NCBI GenBank assembly: GCA_020975725.1
Contig: QXJR01000007.1
Location: forward strand, 62,001 to 126,000
From: Picocystis sp. L7
Taxonomy: Eukaryota; Chlorophyta; Picocystophyceae; Picocystales; Picocystaceae
Reading direction: 5' to 3'
Length of the DNA: 64,000 bases
The notes under the pieces are model-generated. The model was not told the origin of the DNA. It made no database searches and worked only from the letters and a program-made list of their open reading frames with translations. Shown piece by piece: positions 43,801 through 54,603 of this stretch. The translations under genes and the position numbers were made by a program. Within the stretch, counting starts at the first letter, position 1; every line of letters begins with the position of its first letter.

Positions 43801-44055
43801 GAAGGACGTCGTCCCTTCCTTCCCTTGGACGTTCGTCGAGGGAGGGTGCATGGACGACGTCGGTGGTTGGACGTCCATCCCGTCCTTCGGATGTCCCAAA
43901 TGGGTGTCCGAAGGGCCCGTTCCTGTCCCTTGGGTTGTCTCTCCTCGTTCCTCTGCGACGGATCCGATGCGTTCCACGTCTCTTTCACCCTCGTCTCGGT
44001 CTTCCAGGCTGCTGCTCTGGCTGGTGGTGGTGGTGGCGGTGGTGGTGGTGGGCAT
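40839..44055 (-). CDS. PWWP-PHD chromatin reader protein, three exons
   Basis: Exons 44055-43720, 43471-43380 and 43275-40839, with introns of 248 nt (GTACGA...CCAG) and 104 nt (GTACGT...GCAG). The product is 954 residues. The PWWP domain spans all three exons: VVWVRLRGFPWWPAK, then LVQFFGSND, then FAWV, together the canonical beta-barrel (residues about 97-146). An extended PHD finger with 12 Cys/His ligands follows at about 466-550, including the core CDKCAKWIHAEC and YFCPICRG. Between them is a lysine-rich, nuclear-localisation-like and acidic linker. The C-terminal 400 residues are Pro-rich, with SPYS-like low complexity. PWWP domains read methylated H3K36 and DNA; PHD fingers read H3 tails. 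No SET, BAH or bromodomain was seen. The start at 44055 (MPTTTTATTTTSQ) is the best in-frame ATG but is not certain. Confidence 0.85.
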
Positions 44056-44067
44056 GGTGCCACTGGA

Positions 44068-44160
44068 TCCCCTCTCTCTCCCTCCCTCTCCCTCTCCCTC
44101 TCCCTCTCCCCCTCTCCCTCTCTCCCTCTCTCCCTCTCTCCCTCTCTCCCCCTTTCTCCT
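44068..44160. repeat. Polypyrimidine CCCTCT/CTCT microsatellite
   Basis: About 90 bp of almost pure C/T made of short CCCTCT and CTCT units. It lies 15-100 bp upstream of the PWWP-PHD start codon, where the coding-sense strand is therefore a GAGAGGG-type purine tract. An adjoining GGT repeat (about 44022-44050) encodes the Thr run at the protein N terminus. Confidence 0.85.
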
Positions 44161-45189
44161 GTCCGGGTCGGGATCGATCCCTCCCACTCTGCCGGTACCC
44201 AAGCCGAAGGGAGGATCCCAAGGGGGGGAAAGGAGATCCAACCCCAACGAGGTGTGAGGACGGTGCGAAAAACCGACACACACCCACACCCGAGCGTGGG
44301 CAATGCACGAACCCAGGAGGAGGACAGGGACGAGGAAGTGGAGAGAGACAGGACCGGGGGGGGGGAAAGGGGGGAAGAAGGAACCCGTCGTGCGTCGCGT
44401 CCATCCGAAGGACGACGGGGAACGTGCGGGATCCAGGACGGGCCGACGCCGAACGAGACCTTCCCCCGTCCCCGAAACAAAGGAAGGAAGACGAGCTTCC
44501 GAACGTAAGGGGACGAGAAGATACCCGACCCTATCGCCCGCGCCCACGTGTTCGACACAGATCGACGCATCCGAACGGGGGAACGAAACCCTTCCGATGG
44601 ATCGCAGAGGACGCATCCCCGAACACCGGGATGGATCCTCTGCGGTACGAAAACGGTGGTTGGACGGAGGGTGGGGATGGATGGGAACCCAGGGAAACCC
44701 GGTGGAGAGGTGGAATGACCGTGGGTGCGATCCGGCCACGTCCCCGGTTGGATCTCCTTGGAAGAACGGGGGGGAAAAGAGAAGATCACAGGAGTGCGAT
44801 GGAAACGAACGAGGGACGCACCCACCGCCGTCTACTACCTGACGGATGGAACAGGATCCAGAAAACAGGAGACAACGTGAGAAACAGATGCACGGTCGTT
44901 CCCAACATCCAAACCCCGATTGGACAATGTATCAGCGACTGCCAACACTCTCCATCCATCCACAAAGACAAAGACATCCAACCGAACCAGGCTTGCAACA
45001 GGAATCCATGTCCAAGAGCGTAGAATCGACCCAGAAGACAGACTTCGTTCGTCCACAATGAAAATGATCAAGATCACTCGCGTCCAGAAACGAGACGTAT
45101 CTGTGAAAATACAAACAGCCTAGTGGCGCAGGGGAGGAATGAAGGAAAAGCAGAGGCAAGTAACAAAACTCATATACCGAAGTCTAGTG
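44161..45189. other. Intergenic region between the PWWP-PHD gene and chitinase copy 1
   Basis: About 1 kb. A 10-G run at 44356-44365 and several GGATCC palindromes mark the probable PWWP-PHD promoter. Plus-strand ORFs here are charged and Arg-rich with no family resemblance. The right end is the 3' side of chitinase copy 1. Confidence 0.35.
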
Positions 45190-45195
45190 AAAAAT

Positions 45196-48153
45196 TCAAT
45201 TACCGAATAGTATGTCCAGTATCAGATCAAAGTTCTGCGCCCGTTGCGGTCCGCCATGGAGATCTGGGCAGTCCGGACGGCCGCGATTGACCACACAACT
45301 GACCTTCTGAATGAAGGGCCCCTTGGCACTGCTGTGAATGCCCTGAGACACGTACTCCTTCAGAGACTCCATGTAGTTGAAGCCCCCGTCGTTGAAGGTC
45401 TGGACGCTGCGCAGCCAGTAAAACAGACCGGAGATCCACTTGAGCTCCGGGTGCTCGGTGCTGCTGCACACGGCCTGGGGATCGGTACAGAAGTCAATGT
45501 CGTTGTATATCCCCGATCCCTTCCCCATGAAGTGGTTGAGAATGCCGTAGTTGGAGATGCCGGTCAGCTGGATGGCCCCGCGACCCCACCAGCAGCATCC
45601 CTCCACGTCCGTGCGCCCTGCCATGTTGGAGGTGGGTGTGTCCACCAAAGCCCCTCCCAACTGGCCTTCGTAGGCGTTGCAGTTGCCGTCCTCGCAGGGT
45701 GCGTAGGGGTTCCAGTACCCCGTGGTGGGGTACTTGCTCTTGGGACCGCACACCAAGGGCGGCGGAGCGCCCCACCACTTGGCATTGGTGGAGGCCGCGA
45801 AGGTCATGTCCGGGTCGACCTGGCACCTGTAGGGGGACTCGGCGTAATCCTGGTAGGACTGCCCCAGTTGTCCGCAGGAGTTGGCAATGGGATAGCCCCC
45901 GTCAATCATGTCCCAGTTGTTCTCATCGCACACGTCGTAGCGGATGGATTCCTGCATGGCTTGGGCCAAGAAGGCAGCGAGGTTGACACGCCCGTAGGCC
46001 AGCTCTTCTTCGCTGGTGTTTTCGCCCACAAAGAAGCGCAGCCCATCCACCTCGTTTTCAACCATGCGGCGGATACCCGCAATCATGTCCTCTAGCTTGT
46101 AAACGGTGGAGGTGGTCCAGGAGGAATCGGGTTGTTCGGAGACAAAGACTCCATCTTTCCCCGGGGATTCCAGTTGCGGTCTCCTCTCTTCCAACTTCTT
46201 CACAAGGTTGTCCAGCGCCTCCATCTGTCCTCCTGGAGGGGTGGGTCCTGGAGATGGGGTCGGGCTGGGTTCTGGTTCCGGTTCCGGTTCCGGTTGCGGC
46301 TCTGGCTCTGGCTCTGGCTCAGGGTTGGTTGGGCTGGTGGGGGAGGGTGCGGTTCCTACCAATTCCCATACACCCCACTGTCCCGTGGTCGTGGGATCTT
46401 CTCCTTGTGTCCACCACTTAGCACGGTAGATGTTTCCTTGATGCGTCACTTCATCGTTGCCCACGTAGACCTTGGACGCATCCCATGCTGGGGGCACGTT
46501 GTCTGGTTGCGGTTGGGGCTCTGGTTCAGGCTGTGGCTCTGGCACAGGCGAGGGAGAAGGTTCTGGCACTGGCACTGGCGATGGAGATGGTTCCGGTTCT
46601 GGTTCCGGTTCCGGTTCCGGTTGTGGTTGCGGCTCTGGCTCTGGCTCTGGCTCAGGGTTGGTTGGGCTGGTGGGGGAGGGTGCGGTTCCTACCAATTCCC
46701 ATACACCCCACTGTCCCGTGGTCGTGGGATCTTCTCCTTGTGTCCACCACTTAGCACGGTAGATGTTTCCTTGATGCGTCACTTCATCGTTGCCCACGTA
46801 GACCTTGGACGCATCCCATGCTGGGGGCACGTTGTCTGGTTGCGGTTGGGGCTCTGGTTCAGGCTGTGGCTCTGGCACAGGCGAGGGAGAAGGTTCTGGC
46901 ACTGGCACTGGCGATGGAGATGGTTCCGGTTCTGGTTCCGGTTCCGGTTCCGGTTGTGGTTGCGGCTCTGGCTCTGGCTCTGGCTCAGGGTTGGTTGGGC
47001 TGGTGGGGGAGGGTGCAAGTCCCTCATGCTCCCAGACCCCCCAACGACCCGTGGTGGTGGGATCCTCACCTCTGGTCCACCACTTTGCACGATAGATGTG
47101 ACCGTCGTGTGTTACCTTGTCGTTGGCCCAATATGTCTTGGATGCATCCCATGCTGCTGGGCCTTCGCCTGGCTGTGGCTCTGGTTCTGGTTCCGGTTCC
47201 GGTTCAGGTTGGGGCTGAGGTTGTGGCTCAGGCATGGGTGTAGGTGTGGGCTCTGGTTGTGGCTCTGGCTGCGGTTGTGGTTCGGGTTGCGGTTGTGGTT
47301 CGGGTTGAGGTGAAAGGCTTGGCACAGGTGTGGGTGAAGGTGTGGGTCCGGTCCCTTCCCCAGTGATCGACACATCTGCACAGTTCCAGAAACGCTCTGG
47401 GCTACCTACCCCGTCTTCAGACATGTGGGCACACCTTGCCAAACCGCCCCCCGCTGCCCTCCAGTTGGAGGCAGGAAAGTCCACATCATCGTATCCTGGC
47501 ACCTCGCAACTGTTGGCGGTCATGTAAAACCATTGGAGGACGCAATGGTCGCAAGAGATGCCCTCAGGGAGCCTGTACTCCATTTCGAATCTCATTCCTC
47601 CAGAAGTGGGCAACTGGGCACTGCTTTCCGAGGAGAGGGACCCATCGTTGGGTGCAATGTAGCCTCGCTCTGGATAGTTGGGGTCCACTGGGGCTCCGTA
47701 CTTGAGGTCTCTGACAAAGGTCAAAGGATGCGCATCAAAACATTCTTGTGTGACCGCATTGGCATCTGGGCAGAGCTTCAATTCCACGTGTCCTCTGTGG
47801 TGCGCAGTCAGGACGAACCGGATGGTGATGGTTTCTCCGGGCTGGAACTCCCCCTGAATGGCAAGCGGCAGGTCACCCCCATTTACTGTCTTGGGATGGT
47901 CGTAGTTCCTACCCTCCACCAGCCCGCACACCGCGGATGGACCTCCACGGTTGAGGCAGTGTGGGCAGGATTCGGGTCGGGGCAGCTGCGCATTGGGATC
48001 GGAGGACCACCACACGCCGTCTTGGTTTGCCACGAAATTCCTCGACCTCGGGAACTCGAGGAATCCGTGTCCTTCCGCTCCTTCCCACCATCCAAAGGCA
48101 GACAGCAGGAGTGCGGCGACCGCGGTGATTTTGCTTCCGCTTCGTCGCGTCAT
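45196..48153 (-). CDS. Secreted LPMO-chitinase fusion, copy 1: AA15 - 3x CBM5/12 - GH19
   Basis: 985 residues in one exon. Signal peptide 1-28 (core [13 protein letters not shown]) cleaves after AEG so that mature residue 1 is His29, the copper ligand that defines LPMOs. The AA15 (LPMO_10) domain is 29-265: second copper His at 118/119 in [15 protein letters not shown], conserved CDHCVLQW (201-208) and axial aromatic in FWNCADV (256). Three chitin-binding CBM5/12 modules (331-378, 443-489, 554-600), each with AKWWT and GVWE aromatics, sit on Pro-Glu/Gln linkers. The GH19 domain runs from about 644 to the end, with the catalytic Glu block [11 protein letters not shown] and the substrate-cleft block [14 protein letters not shown]. 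The LPMO would cut crystalline chitin oxidatively and the GH19 hydrolyse it. CBM2 and CBM3 are identical. The start is fixed by the signal peptide. Confidence 0.93.
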   Translation of the reverse strand: MTRRSGSKITAVAALLLSAFGWWEGAEGHGFLEFPRSRNFVANQDGVWWSSDPNAQLPRPESCPHCLNRGGPSAVCGLVEGRNYDHPKTVNGGDLPLAIQGEFQPGETITIRFVLTAHHRGHVELKLCPDANAVTQECFDAHPLTFVRDLKYGAPVDPNYPERGYIAPNDGSLSSESSAQLPTSGGMRFEMEYRLPEGISCDHCVLQWFYMTANSCEVPGYDDVDFPASNWRAAGGGLARCAHMSEDGVGSPERFWNCADVSITGEGTGPTPSPTPVPSLSPQPEPQPQPEPQPQPEPQPEPTPTPMPEPQPQPQPEPEPEPEPEPQPGEGPAAWDASKTYWANDKVTHDGHIYRAKWWTRGEDPTTTGRWGVWEHEGLAPSPTSPTNPEPEPEPEPQPQPEPEPEPEPEPSPSPVPVPEPSPSPVPEPQPEPEPQPQPDNVPPAWDASKVYVGNDEVTHQGNIYRAKWWTQGEDPTTTGQWGVWELVGTAPSPTSPTNPEPEPEPEPQPQPEPEPEPEPEPSPSPVPVPEPSPSPVPEPQPEPEPQPQPDNVPPAWDASKVYVGNDEVTHQGNIYRAKWWTQGEDPTTTGQWGVWELVGTAPSPTSPTNPEPEPEPEPQPEPEPEPEPSPTPSPGPTPPGGQMEALDNLVKKLEERRPQLESPGKDGVFVSEQPDSSWTTSTVYKLEDMIAGIRRMVENEVDGLRFFVGENTSEEELAYGRVNLAAFLAQAMQESIRYDVCDENNWDMIDGGYPIANSCGQLGQSYQDYAESPYRCQVDPDMTFAASTNAKWWGAPPPLVCGPKSKYPTTGYWNPYAPCEDGNCNAYEGQLGGALVDTPTSNMAGRTDVEGCCWWGRGAIQLTGISNYGILNHFMGKGSGIYNDIDFCTDPQAVCSSTEHPELKWISGLFYWLRSVQTFNDGGFNYMESLKEYVSQGIHSSAKGPFIQKVSCVVNRGRPDCPDLHGGPQRAQNFDLILDILFGN
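46321..46986. repeat. 333-bp exact tandem repeat inside chitinase copy 1
   Basis: Two back-to-back 333-bp units (46321-46653 and 46654-46986), in-frame and near identical, each encoding one CBM5/12 module plus its Pro-rich linker. A diverged third unit, encoding the first CBM, follows from 46987. Copy 2 at 51 kb has only one of these units. Confidence 0.92.
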
Positions 48154-48270
48154 GATCCTTGTCCTTTCCCCTTCGATCGGTCCCGATCGCCTTGCTTGTG
48201 CTCTGGTGTCGCAGGTGGATGTTGTCTTGAGCGCGGACGCGAATTGACGCCGTTCCTCCCCCCCCTGGGC

Positions 48271-48278
48271 ATTATATA
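48271..48278 (-). promoter_or_regulatory. TATA box of chitinase copy 1
   Basis: TATATAAT on the coding-sense strand, 125 bp upstream of the ATG, preceded by GC-rich DNA and followed by an 8-C run (48258-48265). One of the few clear TATA boxes in the window, consistent with a regulated rather than housekeeping promoter. Confidence 0.65.
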
Positions 48279-48445
48279 CCGTGCCCAGGGTCGTCCGTGT
48301 CCCGCAGAGGAAGTGGGGTGGGAGGAGGGGTATCCTGGGGAGGATGGGAGGCGATTCCTCGTCGGGTCCCCGAATGCCAGTTTCCGTCGTAGGGTCACTC
48401 AGATCTGACCCATCTTCGTTACCCCATGTGATACGAAACGTTCCC

Positions 48446-50190
48446 AGGCACATGCAGGTTTTCGATCGAGGCTGGGCAAGCCGGGGTGATGGGGGAGGAC
48501 GAGGCGGTCGATCCGATCAACCCACCGTTCCACGACTGGGAGTGCCGCCCCCGTCCCTTTCAAATCCATGCTACAGCCCCCCGTTTCCAGCCTGTATCCA
48601 TCCCCCGGGGTGAGGTCGCACCTGCCGGACCCAAGGGAAGGTTGCCTGCACGTTTTCGGGAGACGTGCCCAGGCTGTAGCAGAAGGGCGCGTGGCACATG
48701 GATCCGTATACCGGTCGACCGTTGCTAGGGCTGTCGGTAGGGTCGGACAATGGATTGAAACGGCGATCCTGAAAGATACGATGCTGGGGTTGCAGCCGGA
48801 CCCTCCTGAGCCCACGTTGCGACCAGGAATCCAGAGGGAATGAATGTGTGAAAGCTTAGCAGGCGAAGAAGGAACAAAAAGCCATTGAAAACGCCTAACA
48901 TTTGGCTCTGTAGGAGAAAGGATAGAATAGGGGGTTAGAATCCCTGTGAGAACTTCCATGGGAGAGAGAACCACACATCACACGTCCTGCACTGCTACTT
49001 GTGATTGACCCAGCACCTGCTCGCCACTCAAAACACAGCCTGTGCAAGTCGTGGAAAGAATAACTCACTTCTTATCGGAGAGCGGATGAAGAACCAAATA
49101 TAAGGTTGTAGAATGGTGCAAGCGTGGTAGAGGATCAAGGCCACGAACACACCAATGCATGGGAGCATTTTGAAGTACGAACTTCAAGGGCAGGGCAGTA
49201 GAGGCAAAAATGAACAATAGATTTCCATGGCTACTCATCGTGGCTTGTTCCAACAAGTATTGCAGCGTACAGAATATTTGGAAAGAGCGTTGTTTTACTC
49301 CATAAATTCTCATATTATCTTGACAGCCAACTCATGTGATCTGCTGTCCAGGTCTGCACTAGATGCATGCAAGTTCATAGTGATGCAGTTTGATCCTTGG
49401 TTGTGACTGCAATATTAGGTCATTGTGGCAAGCAATGTGCATTGCTGCACACACTTGGTCCTTGCTTTGCCTAGTCGGTACATGGTAAGAGTCACAGTAT
49501 GCAAAGGCTTGACACATCAACATATGCTACGTGGATACTGTTACCCCACTGCGAAGTATGCGTTTGGCCTGTGCTAACATTGAACGCTCATGTGCCTAGC
49601 CCTGTTGTACCCGGAAACATGCAGTCACTGGCCCTTGATTTACGAGAATGCACCTAAGTTCGGGGGGTCATGTCGCCTGCATATGACCATTTCTGCGTGA
49701 CATTGATCTTTTGTCGTAATAAGCACACTCCACCTGCATCTGCTTCTTTATGGAGCAGTGCATAAATCATATCCTTCTTTGTGCATCAGGTTCAAATTTA
49801 CAGTTCTTGCTTTCTGTGGCCACAGTAGACCTGCTGCCTGCTTGAACAGACGTGAGTTTACAAGTGCGTGGAAGTCAATGGGACATAGCTGAGACATAAA
49901 GCATGCAGTTTTTGATGGCGCAAGTCGCATACTGTGAACGTAGGAAGGACAGAAAAGGACACGGCGATGCTCCTTGAGAGGGATAAAATCAAAGGGATGA
50001 GCGACTCGGTGAGATCAGGGCATATGTGCACAGCCTCTCCTTCTTCTAAGAAATTAAAGCTATAACATGTACTCCCATTTGAATGCTCAAGATGAAATCA
50101 AGCTAACTGCATAGATCCTATGACCTAGGGAACAAATTCAAAGCATGTGCATCAAGTCTTGTAGAGAAATGCAGAAACGCTCTGGTGCCA
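48446..50190. other. 1.75-kb unique spacer between the two chitinase genes
   Basis: Not duplicated elsewhere in the window. GC drops visibly from about 48850 onward. No ORF over about 80 codons with protein-like composition, no mobile element and no RNA gene recognised. Confidence 0.45.
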
Positions 50191-50196
50191 AAAAAT

Positions 50197-52821
50197 TCAT
50201 TTACCGAATAGTATGTCCAGTATCAGATCAAAGTTCTGCGCCCGTTGCGGCCCGCCATGGAGATCTGGGCAGTCCGGACGGCCGCGATTGACCACACAAC
50301 TGACCTTCTGAATGAAGGGCCCCTTGGCACTGCTGTGAATGCCCTGAGACACGTACTCCTTCAGAGACTCCATGTAGTTGAAGCCCCCGTCGTTGAAGGT
50401 CTGGACGCTGCGCAGCCAGTAAAACAGACCGGAGATCCACTTGAGCTCCGGGTGCTCGGTGCTGCTGCACACGGCCTGGGGATCGGTACAGAAGTCAATG
50501 TCGTTGTATATCCCCGATCCCTTCCCCATGAAGTGGTTGAGAATGCCGTAGTTGGAGATGCCGGTCAGCTGGATGGCCCCGCGACCCCACCAGCAGCATC
50601 CCTCCACGTCCGTGCGCCCTGCCATGTTGGAGGTGGGTGTGTCCACCAAAGCCCCTCCCAACTGGCCTTCGTAGGCGTTGCAGTTGCCGTCCTCGCAGGG
50701 TGCGTAGGGGTTCCAGTACCCCGTGGTGGGGTACTTGCTCTTGGGACCGCACACCAAGGGCGGCGGAGCGCCCCACCACTTGGCATTGGTGGAGGCCGCG
50801 AAGGTCATGTCCGGATCGACCTGGCACCTGTAGGGGGACTCAGCGTAGTCCTGGTAGGACTGCCCCAGTTGTCCGCAGGAGTTGGCAATGGGATAGCCCC
50901 CGTCAATCATGTCCCAGTTGTTCTCATCGCACACGTCGTAGCGGATGGATTCCTGCATGGCTTGGGCCAAGAAGGCAGCGAGGTTGACACGCCCGTAGGC
51001 CAGCTCTTCTTCGCTGGTGTTTTCGCCCACAAAGAAGCGCAGCCCATCCACCTCGTTTTCAACCATGCGGCGGATACCCGCAATCATGTCCTCTAGCTTG
51101 TAAACGGTGGAGGTGGTCCAGGAGGAATCGGGTTGTTCGGAGACAAAGACTCCATCTTTCCCCGGGGATTCCAGTTGCGGTCTCCTCTCTTCCAACTTCT
51201 TCACAAGGTTGTCCAGCGCCTCCATCTGTCCTCCCGGAGGGGTGGGTCCTGGAGATGGGGTCGGGCTGGGTTCTGGTTCCGGTTCCGGTTCCGGTTGCGG
51301 CTCTGGCTCTGGCTCTGGCTCAGGGTTGGTTGGGCTGGTGGGGGAGGGTGCGGTTCCTACCAATTCCCATACACCCCACTGTCCCGTGGTCGTGGGATCT
51401 TCTCCTTGTGTCCACCACTTAGCACGGTAGATGTTTCCTTGATGCGTCACTTCATCGTTGCCCACGTAGACCTTGGACGCATCCCATGCTGGGGGCACGT
51501 TGTCTGGTTGCGGTTGGGGCTCTGGTTCAGGCTGTGGCTCTGGCACAGGCGAGGGAGAAGGTTCTGGCACTGGCACTGGCGATGGAGATGGTTCCGGTTC
51601 TGGTTCCGGTTCCGGTTCCGGGTTTGGTTGCGGCTCTGGCTCTGGCTCTGGCTCAGGGTTGGTTGGGCTGGTGGGGGAGGGTGCAAGTCCCTCATGCTCC
51701 CAGACCCCCCAACGACCCGTGGTGGTGGGATCCTCACCTCTGGTCCACCACTTTGCACGATAGATGTGACCGTCGTGTGTTACCTTGTCGTTGGCCCAAT
51801 ATGTCTTGGATGCATCCCATGCTGCTGGGCCTTCGCCTGGCTGTGGCTCTGGTTCTGGTTCCGGTTCCGGTTCAGGTTGGGGCTGAGGTTGTGGCTCAGG
51901 CATGGGTGTAGGTGTGGGCTCTGGTTGTGGCTCTGGCTGCGGTTGTGGTTCGGGTTGCGGTTGTGGTTCGGGTTGAGGTGAAGGGCTTGGCACAGGTGTG
52001 GGTGAAGGTGTGGGTCCGGTCCCTTCCCCAGTGATCGACACATCTGCACAGTTCCAGAAACGCTCTGGGCTACCTACCCCGTCTTCAGACATGTGGGCAC
52101 ACCTTGCCAAACCGCCCCCCGCTGCCCTCCAGTTGGAGGCAGGAAAGTCCACATCATCGTATCCTGGCACCTCGCAACTGTTGGCGGTCATGTAAAACCA
52201 TTGGAGGACGCAATGGTCGCAAGAGATGCCCTCAGGGAGCCTGTACTCCATTTCGAATCTCATTCCTCCAGAAGTGGGCAACTGGGCACTGCTTTCCGAG
52301 GAGAGGGACCCATCGTTGGGTGCAATGTAGCCTCGCTCTGGATAGTTGGGGTCCACTGGGGCTCCGTACTTGAGGTCTCTGACAAAGGTCAAAGGATGCG
52401 CATCAAAACATTCTTGTGTGACCGCATTGGCATCTGGGCAGAGCTTCAATTCCACGTGTCCTCTGTGGTGCGCAGTCAGGACGAACCGGATGGTGATGGT
52501 TTCTCCGGGCTGGAACTCCCCCTGAATGGCAAGCGGCAGGTCACCCCCATTTACTGTCTTGGGATGGTCGTAGTTCCTACCCTCCACCAGCCCGCACACC
52601 GCGGATGGACCTCCACGGTTGAGGCAGTGTGGGCAGGATTCGGGTCGGGGCAGCTGCGCATTGGGATCGGAGGACCACCACACGCCGTCTTGGTTTGCCA
52701 CGAAATTCCTCGACCTCGGGAACTCGAGGAATCCGTGTCCTTCCGCTCCTTCCCACCATCCAAAGGCAGACAGCAGGAGTGCGGCGACCGCGGTGATTTT
52801 GCTTCCGCTTCGTCGCGTCAT
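50197..52821 (-). CDS. Secreted LPMO-chitinase fusion, copy 2: AA15 - 2x CBM5/12 - GH19
   Basis: 874 residues, 111 fewer than copy 1 because one CBM-linker unit is missing. Otherwise nearly identical: same signal peptide, same mature N-terminal His29, same AA15 copper ligands, CBM pair and GH19 domain with [11 protein letters not shown] intact. Differences seen in the protein are few: a Ser-Pro for Ser-Leu in the first linker, Asn for Gln in the second linker (PQPNPEP), and Lys for Asn as the last residue. Both copies are open from start to stop with no sign of decay, so both are probably functional. Sequence past the stop is unrelated, so the two mRNAs have different 3' UTRs and could be regulated or processed differently. 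Confidence 0.93.
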   Translation of the reverse strand: MTRRSGSKITAVAALLLSAFGWWEGAEGHGFLEFPRSRNFVANQDGVWWSSDPNAQLPRPESCPHCLNRGGPSAVCGLVEGRNYDHPKTVNGGDLPLAIQGEFQPGETITIRFVLTAHHRGHVELKLCPDANAVTQECFDAHPLTFVRDLKYGAPVDPNYPERGYIAPNDGSLSSESSAQLPTSGGMRFEMEYRLPEGISCDHCVLQWFYMTANSCEVPGYDDVDFPASNWRAAGGGLARCAHMSEDGVGSPERFWNCADVSITGEGTGPTPSPTPVPSPSPQPEPQPQPEPQPQPEPQPEPTPTPMPEPQPQPQPEPEPEPEPEPQPGEGPAAWDASKTYWANDKVTHDGHIYRAKWWTRGEDPTTTGRWGVWEHEGLAPSPTSPTNPEPEPEPEPQPNPEPEPEPEPEPSPSPVPVPEPSPSPVPEPQPEPEPQPQPDNVPPAWDASKVYVGNDEVTHQGNIYRAKWWTQGEDPTTTGQWGVWELVGTAPSPTSPTNPEPEPEPEPQPEPEPEPEPSPTPSPGPTPPGGQMEALDNLVKKLEERRPQLESPGKDGVFVSEQPDSSWTTSTVYKLEDMIAGIRRMVENEVDGLRFFVGENTSEEELAYGRVNLAAFLAQAMQESIRYDVCDENNWDMIDGGYPIANSCGQLGQSYQDYAESPYRCQVDPDMTFAASTNAKWWGAPPPLVCGPKSKYPTTGYWNPYAPCEDGNCNAYEGQLGGALVDTPTSNMAGRTDVEGCCWWGRGAIQLTGISNYGILNHFMGKGSGIYNDIDFCTDPQAVCSSTEHPELKWISGLFYWLRSVQTFNDGGFNYMESLKEYVSQGIHSSAKGPFIQKVSCVVNRGRPDCPDLHGGPQRAQNFDLILDILFGK

Positions 52822-52937
52822 GATCCTTGTCCTTTCCCCTTCGATCGGTCCCGATCGCCTTGCTTGTGCTCTGGTGTCGCAGGTGGATGTTGTCTTGAGC
52901 GCGGACGCGAATTGACGCCGTTCCTCCCCCCCTGGAC

Positions 52938-52945
52938 ATTATATA
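52938..52945 (-). promoter_or_regulatory. TATA box of chitinase copy 2
   Basis: The same TATATAAT as in copy 1, 124 bp upstream of the ATG, with a 7-C run next to it. The promoter is duplicated with the gene to about 290 bp upstream. Confidence 0.65.
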
Positions 52946-53112
52946 CCGTGCCCAGGGTCGTCCGTGTCCCGCAGAGGAAGTGGGGTGGGAGGAGGGGTAT
53001 CCTGGGGAGGATGGGAGGCGATTCCTCGTCGGGTCCCCGAATGCCAGTTTCCGTCGTAGGGTCACTCAGATCTGACCCATCTTCGTCACCCCATGTGATA
53101 CGAAACGTTCCC

Positions 53113-54603
53113 CTTTTTTTACTGGTAAATTGGCGGGGTGTTTGTGTTCGTAGATGCAAAACCGAAGGAAAATCCCCGGGTTCATGCATCCCCGACCCCT
53201 GATTGCTCAGACCGATAATCGCGGGAGGGTCGAAGGAGCATGGAGAAGATACCGAGTGCATGAGATGACTCGATATAGATTCTTCCCTTGCAATCTCGAT
53301 GATGTGTCGTATCTTGGATTCACGAGCGAACGATAAATGGGGGTTTCAAAAGACGTTAAATATGTCCTCGGATGAACGATAGAGGACTATCGAGGAGCAT
53401 TGTAGGTGGAAGGGATGGGACGAATTGTAGGTGCCCTAATGGGAACCGACCAACGGAGTTTTCGCTCAAAGAAAGACAAAACATGGTTATGGACCTAGTA
53501 GGAGCTTTCATATGTAACAAGTTTTAACGAGGACACACAAGAAGGTTTCAGGATTTTTTTTGCACGCAAGTGCATGTTGCAACCAAGCAATGTGTTGTTC
53601 GAAGTGGCCGAAGCCGAACGAGGCATAGCAATCCAACGGTACACGCTATAATTCCGATGACAAAGGCTTTCATACCAGGGTGCGCTCGTTATTTGGAGGG
53701 TTCTTGATTGAGGGAGATATTGACTTGTGAGGTTGTGCGTCTCCCTCGCTTATGTATGCATGGTCAAGTATCCTCTGAATAAGCCCTATCAACAATAGAT
53801 GTATTAGGTTTTCACTCGATGGTATGCTTTGCAAAACGATGGGGCGGAAATTTTTCTAGACAACCCGGACCATCAATGATCCTATCTAATAACTACTTGC
53901 TCTTTTTTGTGCACAAGCCCAATCACAGCAGTTACTCTACATTGTTCGATGAAGCAAAGACAAGCGAACCTTTACTGGAATCATGTCCAACCTTTTGTAG
54001 GAAAAGGCTTGGCATTGAACACGCGAACCACTTTTTACATTAGTTTTTAATTCATAAGCGCAAACCATGAAAGTCCATGACACATACTCAGGCAAGGATC
54101 TTGCTCGATCTCAACTGCTTCGTCTCAGGGTACCTTTTACAAAGTAAATGCCGTGGGGTGCGATACGATAGAATTCTTGCACTCTTATCGTTGATTGAGG
54201 TGTGTTGTCGAAGCCCGTTGCACTTCAACTACCATTTGTCCTCTTTCGTCACAAACCCGGGAGTGTCATCTTCATCGATGCACGCAATGTAGGGATTCGT
54301 AATTGGTGGTGCAAAGGACTTGGATTGCAATATTAAACGACTCATCTTGCTGCCAGCTTTATGTTGGGTTACGCGCTGGGAATCTGCGAGGAATAGGAAA
54401 GAGGTGCTTGGAGGTTGGCGTTCATCCATTCTGTGTTGCTTTCCCATCGACCCATCCCCATGGACGCATTTGGCGAGGAATGGGTTCCTTCCCAACCCAT
54501 CATTCGTTCCTTTCAATTGGAATTCCATATGCCTTTCCGAACCGAAAACGTCTCGGCTTGAACCGACGCCACATCCCAGGATTGCGCGCCAACCGCCGTG
54601 GCT
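53113..54603. other. 1.5-kb gene-poor stretch upstream of PurL
   Basis: AT-richer from about 53300 to 54350, then GC-rich toward the PurL first exon. No ORF with family resemblance. The last 200-300 bp probably form the PurL promoter. Confidence 0.4.

Larger units (their letters stand above)
45190..48445. repeat. Tandem duplication unit 1 (chitinase gene with promoter)
   Basis: Matches 50191-53112 almost base for base in the same orientation. The match starts about 6 nt past the stop codon and ends about 290 nt upstream of the ATG at a sharp break. The two units differ by a 333-bp insertion (one CBM module), one base in a C run near 48258 and a handful of substitutions. Confidence 0.93.
50191..53112. 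repeat. Tandem duplication unit 2 (chitinase gene with promoter)
   Basis: Counterpart of 45190-48445. It lacks one 333-bp CBM unit and one base of the promoter C run. Flanking DNA on both sides is unrelated to that of unit 1. Confidence 0.93.

Noticed and set aside
46321-46986. Regular repeats that could suggest a CRISPR array or satellite
   Set aside because: The repeats are 333-bp coding units inside one gene, with no short repeat-spacer pattern; the genome is eukaryotic.
46132-47313. Large plus-strand ORF of Trp/Leu/Arg/Phe repeats opposite chitinase copy 1 (and its twin at 51133-51981)
   Set aside because: It is the antisense of the Pro-Glu/Gln linkers and CBM modules; the repeats are forced by the real gene on the minus strand.
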